Source: Omphiscola glabra (Eukaryota > Mollusca > Gastropoda > Lymnaeidae). From it: 64,000 bases of DNA. Below are positions 31,300 to 43,466 of the stretch, in pieces. Both the position numbers and the translations under genes were made by a program. How positions within the stretch are numbered: position 1 is the stretch's first letter; each line of letters begins with the position of its first letter. Where the stretch lies: the NCBI GenBank assembly GCA_964017045.1, contig OZ024802.1:26786293-26850292 (forward strand), in the 5' to 3' direction. The notes under the pieces were generated by a model, which had not been told where the DNA came from, did not search any database, and saw nothing but the letters and a program-made list of their open reading frames with translations.

Positions 31300-34200
31300 A
31301 TGGCACTGATAGCTCTCATTTGTCTTTTGTTTTGCCCTTTGATTCTTGAGGGGAGATCAACAGATGTTACCAATCAACATACCATCATAGTTCTTGTTGG
31401 AGGAACAGGGGACTTGGCTACAAAGTATCTATGGCAAGGAATATTCAATGTATATAATGCTGCTTTAGACAGAGTTCATTTGAGTGACCCTCTGGGTGAA
31501 AATGTACCTGTCATTGCAAATTTAACATTTGATTTCTTCACTGCCGCACGTCAAGGGCAAGAAGAAGGAAATATAGTTTTAAATAGAATTCTTAACAATA
31601 ATCTCACATGTGATGAAGAGAGTGGAGAAGATAAAGATCAATTGCATGCTGCTCTTTGCAAACAGCATAAATTGGAATTCTTGAGAAAAGTTATTTATGC
31701 ACCTCTGCAAAATGAAGAAAACTTCATTGCATTGTGTTCCCAAATAATGAATAAATTTTCTCTCACTGATCCTGGAACTAAAAAAGAGATTTTATTTTAT
31801 ATGGCAATTGCACCATCTGCTTATGAATCTGTTCTGCAAAACTTGAATAAACATTGCCATGCACTTCGTGAGGAGAAAGTCACCATTAAAGTTGCTCTTG
31901 AGAAACCATTTGGCCTGGACAAAGCTGATGCTGAATCAATGTCCAAAAAAATATTAAATCTGTACAGTGAGGATGAAATCTATAGAGTTGACCATTTTCT
32001 TGGTAAACCTGTGGTAAAAGCTATTCTTCCATTCAGGTACTTTCTCATTATTACCTACTCATTTAAGACGTTGTTTTTTAACTACTCATTTAAGACGTTG
32101 TTTTTTAATTACTCATTTAAGACGTTGTTTTTTAACTACTCATTTAAGACGTTGTTTTTTAACTACTCATTTAAGACGTTGTTTTTTAACTACTCATTTA
32201 AGACGTTGTTTATTAACTACTCATTTAAGACGTTGTTTTTTAACTACTCATTTAAGACGTTGTTTATTAACTACTCATTTAAGACATTGTTTATTAACTA
32301 CTCGTAATAATTTTTTTGGTTCACATGTCAAGTCCATTTAGACCAGATAATTTAAAGTTGATAAAGTTTTATGCTAACTCTGTAAGAATTGTTAATAGCT
32401 ATTCTATTTCTTAGTTACTATTCCTGAGTCATCAATTTAATCATCAGTTTGAAATACACCACTGTAATAATTTTTTATTTCACATATTGAATATTTTCTA
32501 CATAATGTTTTTTTTATTTAAAACAAATAAATTGTATCACTAGTGTCTTGTTTACAGATTTCTAAATCCTGAAATTGAAAAAGTTCTAGATAAGGATCAC
32601 ATTGAAAAAGTGGAAATTTTCCTCAAAGAAACTATATCAGTAGAAGGTAAGAGATTTGGACTGCAATGAAATTATATCAGACTAAAAAATATTTTTATTT
32701 TTTCTAAGTTTAAAACGTAGATTGGATTTAAGGTACACAGCTTACCATATTTTACGGACTTTTAGAAACACTTTTTCTTCGAAAAATTGCCTCCAAAATT
32801 CAGGTGTGTCTTATACTTGAAATTAATATAAAAATATTAAAAATGTTATTTTAAAAAAAAATTGCTTAAAAATTAAGGTGCAAATTAAGTCCGTAGCATC
32901 TTATAGTCCATAAAATACGGTAGGTGTTTGTGAATTGAACTGGAACCCTCAAGGAAAACAGAAAAGAGGCAGGCCTAGGAACAATTGGCGCCATGAAGTG
33001 GAGGCGGATACCAAGAAACTTGGCCACACTTGGGGGAGGCTGGAGAGATTGGCTCAGGATCGTGATGCCTGGAGGGCTCTTGTAGGCGGCCTATGTCCTA
33101 ACCACAGACGTCGATGAAGATCGGCTGCTGTTCCTCGAGGACAAAAAGGCGAAAGAAGAAGGTGTTTGTGAAACCATAAAACTAAAAAATCACCCTCCTC
33201 TCAAGAACCAATGCTGTTGTCAGTTACTGCATCATCAAATTTTAGAGGAATTGTTTCTAGTAATTTACCATAACACAATTTCACAAAATTTATTCTATTT
33301 AGAAATAGATTTTTGACTAGTTCATTTATTCAACAGTTAAATTGAGGATGATAATTTAATGAAGTGAGTGGTAGATAACTTGCTGAACAAATATATCCAG
33401 CAATGTTACAATTATCCATAGCAATAACAATTACATAAGCATGTAGTTTTGTAGTGTATATTGTGTATTTTTATCACTCGTACAAAGTTTTCATTTAACA
33501 CAGATCGAGTCCACCTTTATAACTCTCTCGGGGTACTGCGAGATATTCACCAGAACCACTTGACTCAACTGCTGGCTCTTGTTGCTATGGATTTACCCTC
33601 TGACCTCAAAGACAGCTCCAAGGTCCAGAAGAACAAAGAGAGACTGCTCTATCAGATAGAGATGGTCAGACGTCACAACTCACTGTTTGGTCAGTTCTCA
33701 GAATACGCTTCCCTTGTTCAGAAACTGGAATCGAACAGCACAGTGTCTGACAATGTTCCCACTTTTGCCGCCTCTGTGGTGAAGATCAATTCTCCAAGGT
33801 GGCGGAATGTTCCATTCATTCTTGTGTCCGGTAAGCTCCTTGACACAAGAGAGAGTTTTATCAGGATTGTCTTTAAGAACAACTATGTTTGCATCTCAAA
33901 TTGTGAAAATGAAGAATCATCTGATGAGAGTAGGTACACAAAGCAACTGATTTTCCATATAGGACATGGACATTTAAGGAGACCTTCAATTTTAGTATCC
34001 AAGGCTTTGCAAGAACCAGAATGTCCCAATAATTTCTTAAAATCAACCGACCCAAGACTTTTCGGAAGGTCTGTGATTTATGGGGAAAACCCAAAGCATT
34101 TCTCCCCGTGTACTGTTGTTAGAGATGTTCCAGCTTATGAATCAATCATTTCTAACATCCTGGGAGGCAAACAAGACCATTTTGTCAGCACAAAGCTTCT

Positions 34201-35164
34201 GATCCTTTCCTGGAAAGTCTGGGATTACCTTGTCAGTGCACCCAAGGAAATCAGAATTTATGAAAAGTCTGATCCTAATGGTCAGCTCAACTTCATTGTC
34301 AAGGAAAGTCAGTTGGAATACATCCACACTGATGAGGATGCAGAAGAATCAGTGTCCAACAAGTCGGTGGTCACACACAGTGAAGTCATGCAAGACTACA
34401 TACAAACGCCAGCGAGCTTTCTCGGTCGTAAACTCGTGACCAGCCACACTGATCACTTGGCTTTTCTGCTGGCTAGGGATATTGACCGGATGGCAGAGAC
34501 GGAAATCCTCAACAAAGGTTCCTTCCACATAGCGTTCTCTGGGGGCACATCTCTTGTTCGAGTGTTCAAAATGCTAGCACAGTCATTTGCAAATCTCCAC
34601 TGGCATTCTGTTCATGTGTGGCAGGTTGATGAAAGGTGCGTCCCCCATCAAGACGAACGCTCAAATTTCCAAACCCTGGACAGGGAGCTGCTGAGGTTTG
34701 TGGATATTCCCTACTCCAACATTCACGCCATGCCCGTTTACATTGGTGGCCGGCTGTGTGATGAAGAGCTGGGTGGGGCTCATGCTTACGCAGATTCACT
34801 GCGTCACATTGTTCCCAATTCTCAACTAGATTTCATAGTACTGGGTCTTGGGGCAGACGGTCACACTGCATCCTTGTTTCCGTCCAGCTCGGATGTGCAT
34901 GTGGACAGTAATACTTTTGTGGTCACCACCACGGACGGCCCGTCCGACACCAGCCATAGGATGACCTTGACACTGCCCCTGATCAACAGAGCCAAGCGTG
35001 TTGGTATTTTTGTGACGGGGAAACACAAGCGGGATATTGTCAACCAGCTGGAGTCATCTAAATCTGTCGACACTTACCCTATCCTGGGGGTCAACCCAAT
35101 TAACGGGACGGTGATTTGGTACATGGATTACAATGCTTATACTGGAGGGGTCAATATTCTCTAG
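31300..35164 (+). CDS. H6PD: H6PD, ER hexose-6-phosphate dehydrogenase / 6-phosphogluconolactonase
   Basis: Bifunctional enzyme of the ER lumen: oxidises glucose 6-phosphate with NADP+ to the lactone, then hydrolyses it to 6-phosphogluconate, giving lumenal NADPH. Coding exons 31300-32036, 32558-32646, 33504-35164 join in phase; 828 aa (human about 791). A hydrophobic signal peptide (1-18, MALIALICLLFCPLILEG) is followed by the nucleotide-binding GGTGDLATKYLWQG (34-47), EKPFGLD, and the substrate/catalytic RVDHFLGK (229-236, with H232). The C-terminal lactonase domain starts at about 590, with FSGGTSLVRVF (about 620), VDERCVP and LGADGHTASLFP (about 722). It ends WYMDYNAYTGGVNIL, like family members, without a KDEL. 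An acceptor 12 bases before the ATG implies a 5' UTR exon. The third exon is large (1661 bp) and codes most of the protein. A 27-bp array starts 20 bases into intron 1. Confidence 0.95.
32057..32306 (+). repeat. 27-bp minisatellite at start of H6PD intron 1
   Basis: About 9 copies of tactcatttaagacgttgttttttaac, starting about 20 bases after the exon 1 donor. The period is a multiple of 3 and stop-free, so exon 1 reads on through the array to TAA at 32305. This does not resemble G6PD and is not part of the protein. Confidence 0.95.
32930..33118 (+). mobile_element. Non-LTR retrotransposon fragment (reverse transcriptase C-terminal tail)
   Basis: An open stretch in H6PD intron 2 translates to WNPQGKQKRGRPRNNWR followed by E-AD-K--G-TW--LERLAQDRDAWR--V-GLCP. 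This is the usual C-terminal tail of many animal LINE ORF2 proteins. Only this tail remains; no 5' part is present. Confidence 0.75.
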
Positions 35165-37300
35165 CATCGAATGGCTGTTGATGTTATTAATTTATTTACA
35201 AGGACATGAAATGTTTTTGTTTTTTTTTCCTTGTTGAATATGCTATATATACCAACTGTTTTTTTTTTTTAATGATTGACAGTGCATTTAAATAGCCATA
35301 GTGCTGTGGAATGGAGGAGTCATGGTATATAGTAAAGTGTGTGTGTGGGGGGGGGGGGGGTTCGTCAGAAAATATAACAGATCTTTCTTTGTCTTTTTAA
35401 ACCAGGGGATGGGAGGCTGTGTCTTGGGGTTAAATGATTTGATATAAAGAGGTTGGGGTGATGCAAAAAGTTTAAGAACCCCTAATTTAAGCATTGTCAA
35501 AATGATATAACTCATAGTATTGGAATAGAAAAAGAAAGGTGAAAGATAAACATTAGTTACAGCACCTGTATTTCCTTATGTTAATGGATTTTATTTCTTT
35601 TTTTAAATGGATTTGATGATATGTTGTATCTTTTTCTTCTTTTTTTTTTTAAAGACAAAGCGGGGTGTTAGAAGAAACCTCAAAATTTTTATAGATAATT
35701 TTGCAGATTTAACATTGAAGAGAAAAATCTGGTTTAAATAGGTAAAATTTAAGATTGTTGTTCATGCTAAGCCAATTGTAAATATTATTTAACCATTCTA
35801 TAAGTATGCATGTGATGGAGCTGAAATGTAAATTTACATGAAATGTTTGGGATCAGTCACTTGAAAGTTGTGTTCAGATGATAGAATTTTTATGTCAATG
35901 GCATCTACTGATAACCTTTGAAGATTTTAATATATTTCTTAAGTTATTTCCCTTTGGAATATTTGTTTGCTCCCTTTTATTTAATTCTTTTGCTGCAACT
36001 TTTTATTTGAGGTTAGTCATTTTGATCACTAACTTTAAAAACCTTCTTTTTTTTTTTTTGTATGTATATTTTTAAACATAAGTTTAATGGATTTCATCTG
36101 GTAATTTTTAAATTAATAATTGTTTTCACTGCTTTGATAAATAGTATAAATGTTTGTTTCCTCCTTAGATGATAAAATGCTTGTGCAATTAGTCCCAAGG
36201 ATTGCTCAATATCAATCAAGTGTACATTCCAGTAAAAGTGTTTTCCCTGTAACAGTAACAGTCTCTGACAACCAATAGCAGCATTTAATCTTAAGTGGCA
36301 ATAGCAGGAGTTCATAAAAAATCTGATCACACCTAAAACATCTGCTTCCATTTATTCATAAATGTTTCCATTCTTGATTTACTCTGCTATGATCTTTAAT
36401 GGAAAAGTGGTGTTTTTTTATAACAAACCATAAACAAGCTTCCCTGTGTCAGGATTTAATTGAATATTTAGAGGCATTTATGAGGAATTTAATTAGGAGC
36501 AGCATCAATTAAACAGCATTTCATGTCAACACTCATCAAAGTTAGTAAAGTGGAAAAACTGTTTTAAATACAAGGCATCTATTAAGATTTGGTATAAATT
36601 ATAAAGCAGATTGTAAACACTTTTTATTTTTAATTTTAAACTCAATGAATCTAATTGACTTTTAAGTAATGGTTATTCATTTGTGTAGTTTCTCTAGGAG
36701 GCTAAGAAATAGCTAGTCTCCCAGATACACTTAATGCACTATGAAATTTCACACTGCTGTTCACTGACAACCAGCCACTAGGAACCGCTGGTACAGATTA
36801 TCGTATCACTTCAAGATATATTTTTTTGAAGAGTCTAATTTAGCTAGTTATTTTCTCCCTAGAAGAAATACATTCTGCGATGCTGAAGATCTTTGGCTCT
36901 CAGGTTTGTCAAGTGTGATTGTTTTGATAGACAGACTATTTGGAGTTCAAGCTTTGTCACTTAAAAAGATGTGTTTGCTTTATTGATCATGTGTATTTTA
37001 TTAAATGGTTTCCAGAAGATTATAAAATATTAATTAAATGGTTTTCTTGAATAAACATTTTTAATGTAAATTATGTGTCGGTTTATTTACGACTGTGATA
37101 GAAACACCTTGGAGAAATTCCACTTTTTTAGTGTTAAAAATTAAAACTTTGAGGCAGCAACAGACTGACTATAGTTTTACAGTGTTGAAAGGTATATTCT
37201 ATAAAAGACAGGTGCCAGGAAAATGCAGCATCATTATATTTAAAGCTTTGAATGAAACAAACGGACAAAATCCTCATACAACTAACAGCAAGAAAACTGG
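35165..37300 (+). other. H6PD 3' UTR / downstream region
   Basis: AT-rich sequence with no convincing reading frame. An AATAAA at 37050-37055 is a possible distal poly(A) signal. A G-tract lies at about 35347-35360. Small open frames on both strands (for example 35878-36075 and 36094-36351) resemble nothing I know. Confidence 0.4.
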
Positions 37301-38640
37301 AAAGGTATAGTGAACAGATCCTAGGGTGCTATCAATGTGGATTCTGACAGAATTGATCAACATGCAAATCAAATCTTTACTATCAGATTTCTCCTGGGAA
37401 AAATGCCACGCATACAACATCCCCGCACACCAAGTCACCAAGTATACGGGGACTACAAAACAACTTCTGATATAGCAGACATAAAATATCTGTATGATAC
37501 ACCACCGAAACTTGGGAGTCCCCTACAAATGTACTGTTTTATGCATATGATGATGGCTCACTCCAAAAGTAAAAATCATGTATCCTGTTCAAAATCTCAG
37601 AAATTTATGAGAAACAAATGTGAGCACCAGTGGAACTATCACAAACCATTTCCAGAGAAACATTACAGAACCACAACCATCAGGAACTTTATAACACCAA
37701 CCATTGCAGTATCTGGCATATGCGGACAACATTGCTCTACTGGACAGAAACAGCAATGATAGAATTAAACCATTCAAGGAACTCGAAGATGCCTCAGTTA
37801 AAGCTGGTCTTTAGGTAAAGAAAGTGAGGGCAAAATATATGGTATTGGTAACATCACAAAACAGGCATGTGGGAAAGTAAGGATAAACATTTCTGGCAAC
37901 CGTTCTTATTTTAACCTATAAAAACGATTAAAAAAGGAAAAGAGTAAAACAGGTCAAACCTGAAAAAAGGAACGCAACAAAACAATGAACGTGTCGGCAG
38001 GAAGCCTTCCTCGGCGAACAAACAACAGAATAAAATTTTAAAATAGCACTTAGCTGAGAAGTAGTGTTCGAGACGGCAGCAAAAACCAATCGGAATTTTT
38101 CTTAACTCTCAAGGAGAATAAAGAAAGCCTTATACTTTACACAACTGTCGTAAGACCAGTTGTAATTTACGTGTGAGACTTGGGCCCATTACCAGAAAAC
38201 CGGAGAACCTTCTCAATACATGGGAGAGGGAAATCCTCATTAAAGTTAAAGTATATGGTATACAATGATGGATAAAGAATTCATACAAACCGAGATGTAT
38301 ATCAATTGTTTGAAGTCACCCCCCCCCCACACACACACACACACCCATTGTCGCGGCAATTTAAAAAGGCAAGATGCTCTGAAAAGGACACCTTGAGAGG
38401 ATGCCGGATTGTAAAGCAGCAAAAGGGATGTACAGTACAGGCAGAAACCTTGGAGCACATGGCTCACCGGTCGACCAAGACGGAGTTACGATGTAGAGAA
38501 GGACTTACACCAGCTGGGGGATCTGCGATTGGACACGGAAAACCATGGATCCATCCGAATGGAAAGATGTGGTGGAGCAGGTCAGGGTCTTACACGAGGA
38601 CGATTGAATCAAGGGACGGCACAAGCGATGATGTAGGTGT
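37300..38640 (+). mobile_element. Degenerate RTE/LINE reverse transcriptase relic
   Basis: Frameshifted and stop-laden, but the order of blocks fits a LINE ORF2: GYQCGF before a broken finger motif (about 37329), DYKTT (about 37450), LYTTVVRPVV-Y (about 38130), then DLHQLGDLRL and W-DVVEQVRVLHEDD near 38500-38610. It is interrupted at about 37945-38045 by another dispersed repeat. The open frame at 37337-37759 is a piece of this. Confidence 0.6.
37950..38045 (+). repeat. Dispersed repeat family 'AAGCCTTC', copy A
   Basis: gcaacaaaacaatgaacgtg, tcggcaggaagccttcctcg and gcgaacaaacaacag match 42615-42690 closely. Probably an old insertion in the LINE relic. Confidence 0.6.
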
Positions 38641-38876
38641 AAGGGAGAGAAGTCATTTGAATTTTAGTTGCTGTTTTTTTCCATTGAATTATTCCCCTTG
38701 ATTGTGACGTCATGATGTTACACAAGTAAATAAGTGACAACTCGTAGGTTGGAGCGGCGGGAAATTATTGTAACACCCGAAAATGTCCGCGACTCGAAGC
38801 TGTAACCAAAATCTCCGTTCAGTTCAGTGGCCGTAAGTTCACCTTTCAGTTTCAGTGATATTCTGGTAGCCTAGAA

Positions 38877-39064
38877 CAGCGCTTCCCAAACTTTTAAGTT
38901 TGGTGGACCGATTGACACGCTTCGACATTGTGCCAGGGACCGGTGCCGTTATTATTATTTACATTTTCTTTTTTATTTGACCATATATATCCATGTAGTG
39001 CGGATCGGCAACGTAAGGCTCGCGGACCGGTGCCGGTTTGTGGACCACCGCTTGAGAAGCACTG
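38877..39064. mobile_element. Small hAT-like MITE
   Basis: It starts cagcgcttcccaaact and ends cgcttgagaagcactg, imperfect inverted ends (CAGYGCTTCYCAA). Internal ggaccggtgccg near both ends (at about 38937 and 39025) adds to a palindromic layout. Flanks show no clear 8-bp duplication, so it is old or trimmed. Confidence 0.6.
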
Positions 39065-39319
39065 GTCTTGATAATACACAGGGAACTGCCGCGAGATGGT
39101 TAATGCGTTGTGGTGGAAAATAAGATATTAAGTATACACAAGCTGAAAAGTACTAAAATATCTTCACATACCTTCACATTTAGCTGACACTATTTCAACT
39201 GCCCATTTACCCTTTCAGGGATGATTCTATTTATATAGAAAAAGCTTTTTATGTACATGTATTATATATTTGCGCGTGAGCGCAGCTTTCGGACAGGTTT
39301 GACCTGAGACCCGACAAGC

Positions 39320-39800
39320 AGTGCCGTCTTAAGGCATATGCCCAGTGGGCACTGGCCCAGAACCCCGCGCCTGTAGGGGGCCCCACGTTTCTAGGAGACT
39401 CACTCTTATTGAGGCATCATGTTTAACATATTTTGAAGGAATATTGAAAGATTTTGACAATTTATTTGGATTTAAAAATTTCCAATTTTGATCCACGATA
39501 TATAACAGCACATTCCAAAATTAATATTATAAATTCGAATCAAAGTTGGACCATTTGAAAACTTTTAATAACTCTAGTCGACAAGTTTTTGAATTCATCG
39601 AATTAAAACAATGTTTTTTATTTTACCTTTTTATTCATCTAGGTAAGTTGGTGGGGAGCAGGAACTGTTCTCCCCCCCTCCCCCCACTTTTTGAGCATGG
39701 GCGAGCGCAACCTTGCGCCCCATTCTCACGGCCCAGGTCTGTTGTTTCTAGGGGACCCAGTGTATCGCTGTGCTCAGGGCCTCCTATGTTGTTAATTATT
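39320..39800. other. Probable mobile-element debris rich in GGGCCCC
   Basis: gccgtcttaaggcatatgcc, gtagggggccccacg and the closing cacggcccaggtctgttg and cagggcctcctatg look like the ends of a dispersed element, but I cannot define termini or a family. Low support. Confidence 0.3.
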
Positions 39801-40849
39801 TTTATTCATTTTTAAAAATATTACGGCACAGGTTTTCTTTGATATTTATAAAAAAAAAAAAATTAAACTTAAATTGTTCCCCCTACTTTGGAGTATTAAA
39901 ATTGTAATATTAAAAAAAAACATAATTAGAATTATTTCCTTTATTAAACACCGGCGGCTGTTTACAAAATTCAAGTTTTATTGACTTAACTCTTTACCTA
40001 GGCATACAACTAAACAGTAGATTTGAGCTCACTCACCCACCCGTTTACTAAACGAAGCGGGCGTGGTAAACCACGATGATTTGAGCGAAAGTGTCAGCCC
40101 GCCTACATCGACCCAGTATTCTTTTCCAGCCGTTCACCAGGTGAATACTGCACAGGAAATATTCCATCGTAAAATGTCACATCTGTACAAAAAATAATTT
40201 TTAAAATAAAAAAATTAACTTCCACGAGATGGAAATGCGAGTAGAGACAGTTAAATAATAAAATACCTTCGGTCTGTATTTATTCTACCTTTAGTGTTGT
40301 TAAATTCTAAAATTGCGTCATCACATTTCGTGCTCGTTTAGTAAAGACGTTTTCCGAGATTTCTGACAGGAAGTACCGGTATTTAATATTTTACCATGCA
40401 TGAAAATATTTTTAAAATCTAGATAATTACAAATGCAATGCCGAAGCAACGTTTGTTGTTACTAGTGTATCTGCATATTTAAAGTGATCTGGTCTATAAA
40501 TGCTTAGACCAAAATTAAACTAAGAAGATGATGAAGTGTTGTCACCGGAAGAGAAAACATAAGAAAAAGCAGCTCCGCTCAAATTCGTCGGTAGGTTTCA
40601 AATTTCGAGAGCACAATCCATAAATAACAATAACACCAAGTATCTCTAGCCTTAGGTGGGGTGTAGACAAGGACGGGGGAGCGACTCTAATGTCTTACCG
40701 GCAGTATCAATAACAGGCATTCATTGCCATAGGTATCACTGTCTTCCTGTATGACCACTGATACCATCCTTACCAGGTTAGAATTGATGAAGCCTCCCCC
40801 CCACACACACACACTCTCACGCCTCCCCATACACATTTTTGGTAGAAGT

Positions 40850-41252
40850 GAGTGGGTAGTCGGAAGTGCCACTGTTCTCTGTCTATTCACCCCTTCGACA
40901 GCTTCGCTCCTCCGCAGACGAGCGTATTCTTTCTGTCCCTAAGACTCGCACAAAAACATACGGTGAAAGATCTTTCTCTTACTGTGCCCCCAAACAATGG
41001 AATTCTCTTCCACTACACATCAGAAATATATCAACCATCACAGCCTTCAAAACTACACTCAAAACACATCTCTTTAAACTTTACTATCCTGACTGATTCC
41101 CCTTCTGAAAGTTAAACGATGCTGCGGAGTGCCGTCCATGGCTTCACATGTAAATTGATATGGAATGGTTGATTTTTAATTTATATTTTTTCAGTTCATT
41201 TTAATTTGTATGTACGCTATAGAAAACTACCCATAATAATAATAATAATAAT
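40850..41252 (+). mobile_element. CR1/L2-like LINE 3' end
   Basis: The frame 40866-41096 gives RTKTYGERSFSYCAPKQWNS then LP-HIR, FK--LKTHLF, the typical C-terminus of CR1/L2-group reverse transcriptase proteins. It is followed by a short 3' UTR ending in (ATA)n at about 41236-41251, the microsatellite tail expected for this group. A 5'-truncated copy. Confidence 0.8.
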
Positions 41253-42604
41253 GATTGAAGGGCAATTAACTCTCCGACTGAGCTGTTTTGGTGTCCAGAT
41301 CATCAACAAAACAAACGAAAGACAGACACACTGATGCAACAGATGAATTAAACAAACTATGCAACATTCACTGCACTCATAATTGCTAAATCCAAATGAG
41401 TCGCGAGTTGTGCCTCTTTCACAGTTACTCTGGGGTGCAAAAGAAAAAAATAAATGGGGCACAAGACAATACTATGGGAATATTTTGTGAGTATTTTGAG
41501 TATGCCACATTAAAATGATATGTCTCAGTGATTTGAAGAACTGGTTTTGAACTGATTTTAATGAACAGTTAAGATCGAGCGACAGATACTCTAAGATACA
41601 TTTCGAATATTGATGAGCGTAGTGGAGGATGAGCTGGTTCCATGAAAAGGATATTGAACTGAAACCAAAGTTTATGAAAATAAGGCCAAGAGTTTTTTAT
41701 ACAGACGAATATTTTTAATTTTTTTTTTAAAAAAAAAGTCATTTAATTTTATTTTTTATTTTTTTTTTCTAACCTCTTCTGCGGAAAGTGGTTACGAAGA
41801 ATATCGAACCCCCCCCCCCCCCCCAAACCCCGAAAAAAAATCGTATTTTGTCAAACATGTCTTCGGTGCGATCGTCCACATTTGACGCAAAGAAAAGAAT
41901 GCAATCCCAGATTTACGGAAGTACAGGGCTTAGAAACCTTCTACTTCTAGACGTTTTGTATTTGTAAACCAGATATTTTAAAAAAAATGTGTCACCACTT
42001 TAACGAGCCCGTCTATCGCACTCAGTTCCATTATTCCGAGCAATGAAGACCTTATAGATCTATAGCTTCAGATCAAGTACATCGGGTAGTTAGTTGTTTT
42101 ATTGAATGATTGTTATATTGATTAACTTAAAGTAAAAAAGAATCATATTTTGTTGCGTTTTTTAATCAAAATTTTTTATCAAATACTACGCATTTATATT
42201 TTTTTGAGTTGATGATCACCGGAAAGAGGCGTACATAAGACTATTTTGAGAATGCTCATAAACCGGGGGAGGAGGGGGGTGTAACTGGTGTTGATTTTAT
42301 CGGAACAAATGTAACGTGATCGGAACATTTTTTTTAGAGCCCCTGATTTAAAACCATGAACTAGCCCCCCCCCCCCCCCCACAATAGGTGTTTACATGAA
42401 CATATTTCCCAGCTAATAAAACAAATAATGGTGGGCAGCCCATCTTGTACGTCCAAGCAGTACGAACGTACCCCACTACCCGTGTCTACAGTTCCCGACC
42501 CAGCGAATGTTGATATTGCAGACAAGTTATCTACCTGCCAAATTCACTCCAGCGCTAGACCTTTTGTGACGCATTTGATATATTTGAAATGAGTGAAATA
42601 AAGT

Positions 42605-42735
42605 GTGGGAAAACCTGAGGAAAAAAGAAGGACGCAACAAAACAACGAACGTGTCGGCAAGAAGCCTTCATCGGCGAACAAACAACAGGAAAAACGGAAT
42701 TAATAAAAAAAAATATTTAAAAAATTAAAAAGCAA
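42605..42735 (+). repeat. Dispersed repeat family 'AAGCCTTC', copy B
   Basis: gacgcaacaaaacaacgaac, gtgtcggcaagaagccttca and tcggcgaacaaacaacagg repeat the unit at 37950-38045. Confidence 0.65.
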
Positions 42736-42744
42736 ATTAGCTGT

Positions 42745-42960
42745 AATGTACTATCTGAAAGGGCATCAAGAGGAATGTGACAGAACATAAGTATCTGGGA
42801 GGACAGCAAGAGGAATGTGAAAGAATATAAGTATCTGGGAGGACAGCAAGAGGAATGTGAAAGAACATAAGTATTTGGGAGGACAGCCAGAGGATTGTGA
42901 CAGAACATAAGTATCTGGGAGGACAGCCAGAGGATTGTGACAGAACATAAATAGGCGAGA
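42745..42960 (+). repeat. 40-bp tandem repeat (5 copies)
   Basis: Copies of gacagaacataagtatctgg plus gaggacagccagaggattgt, with early copies reading gaggaatgtgaaagaa. The minus-strand open frames over this stretch (42717-43054) are repeat artefacts. Confidence 0.9.
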
Positions 42961-43466
42961 GATTAAATACAGGAGAAAAGGGACAGAAGAGAGGAAAATT
43001 AAGTCCACTGCGATTGGCCGTAACGAGGAGACTGTGGGGTGAGAAAAGATTCAACAGGGAAATGAGACCATGACATTCATGCCATGGGGCTTCAAGGCTT
43101 TCCCATACTTTGTTTCGATCATTTCCCTTTTTTTACAACCCGATTGCAGTCTCTCCCCCTTACTACCATTGATCCATATGAGCCGGATTTATATATAGTA
43201 AAGCAAAGATGGTCGAATTATTTTACTGTGAAAATCTGCGATGATACATATTTTACGTCTTTTTATATATATAATCTTTTTTTAAAATGTATATATATAT
43301 ATGTATATACTTTTACTTTTCGAGTTCTCCGAGTTCTGTATTTCAGGTTAACATCACTTCAGTTTACTAACAATAAATAAGAATTATAATTTACTCCCCC
43401 CCCCCCCCCCCGCCCCCTTTTCCTCCCTCTTTTCAACTTAAAAAAAAAAACAACAACAACTCTCAG

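Noticed and set aside
33873..35073. Minus-strand and other-frame ORFs over H6PD exon 3
   Set aside because: Shadows of a well-supported coding exon.
39320..39800. Protein-coding frame on plus or minus strand here
   Set aside because: Short frames with no family similarity inside repeat-like GC-rich debris.
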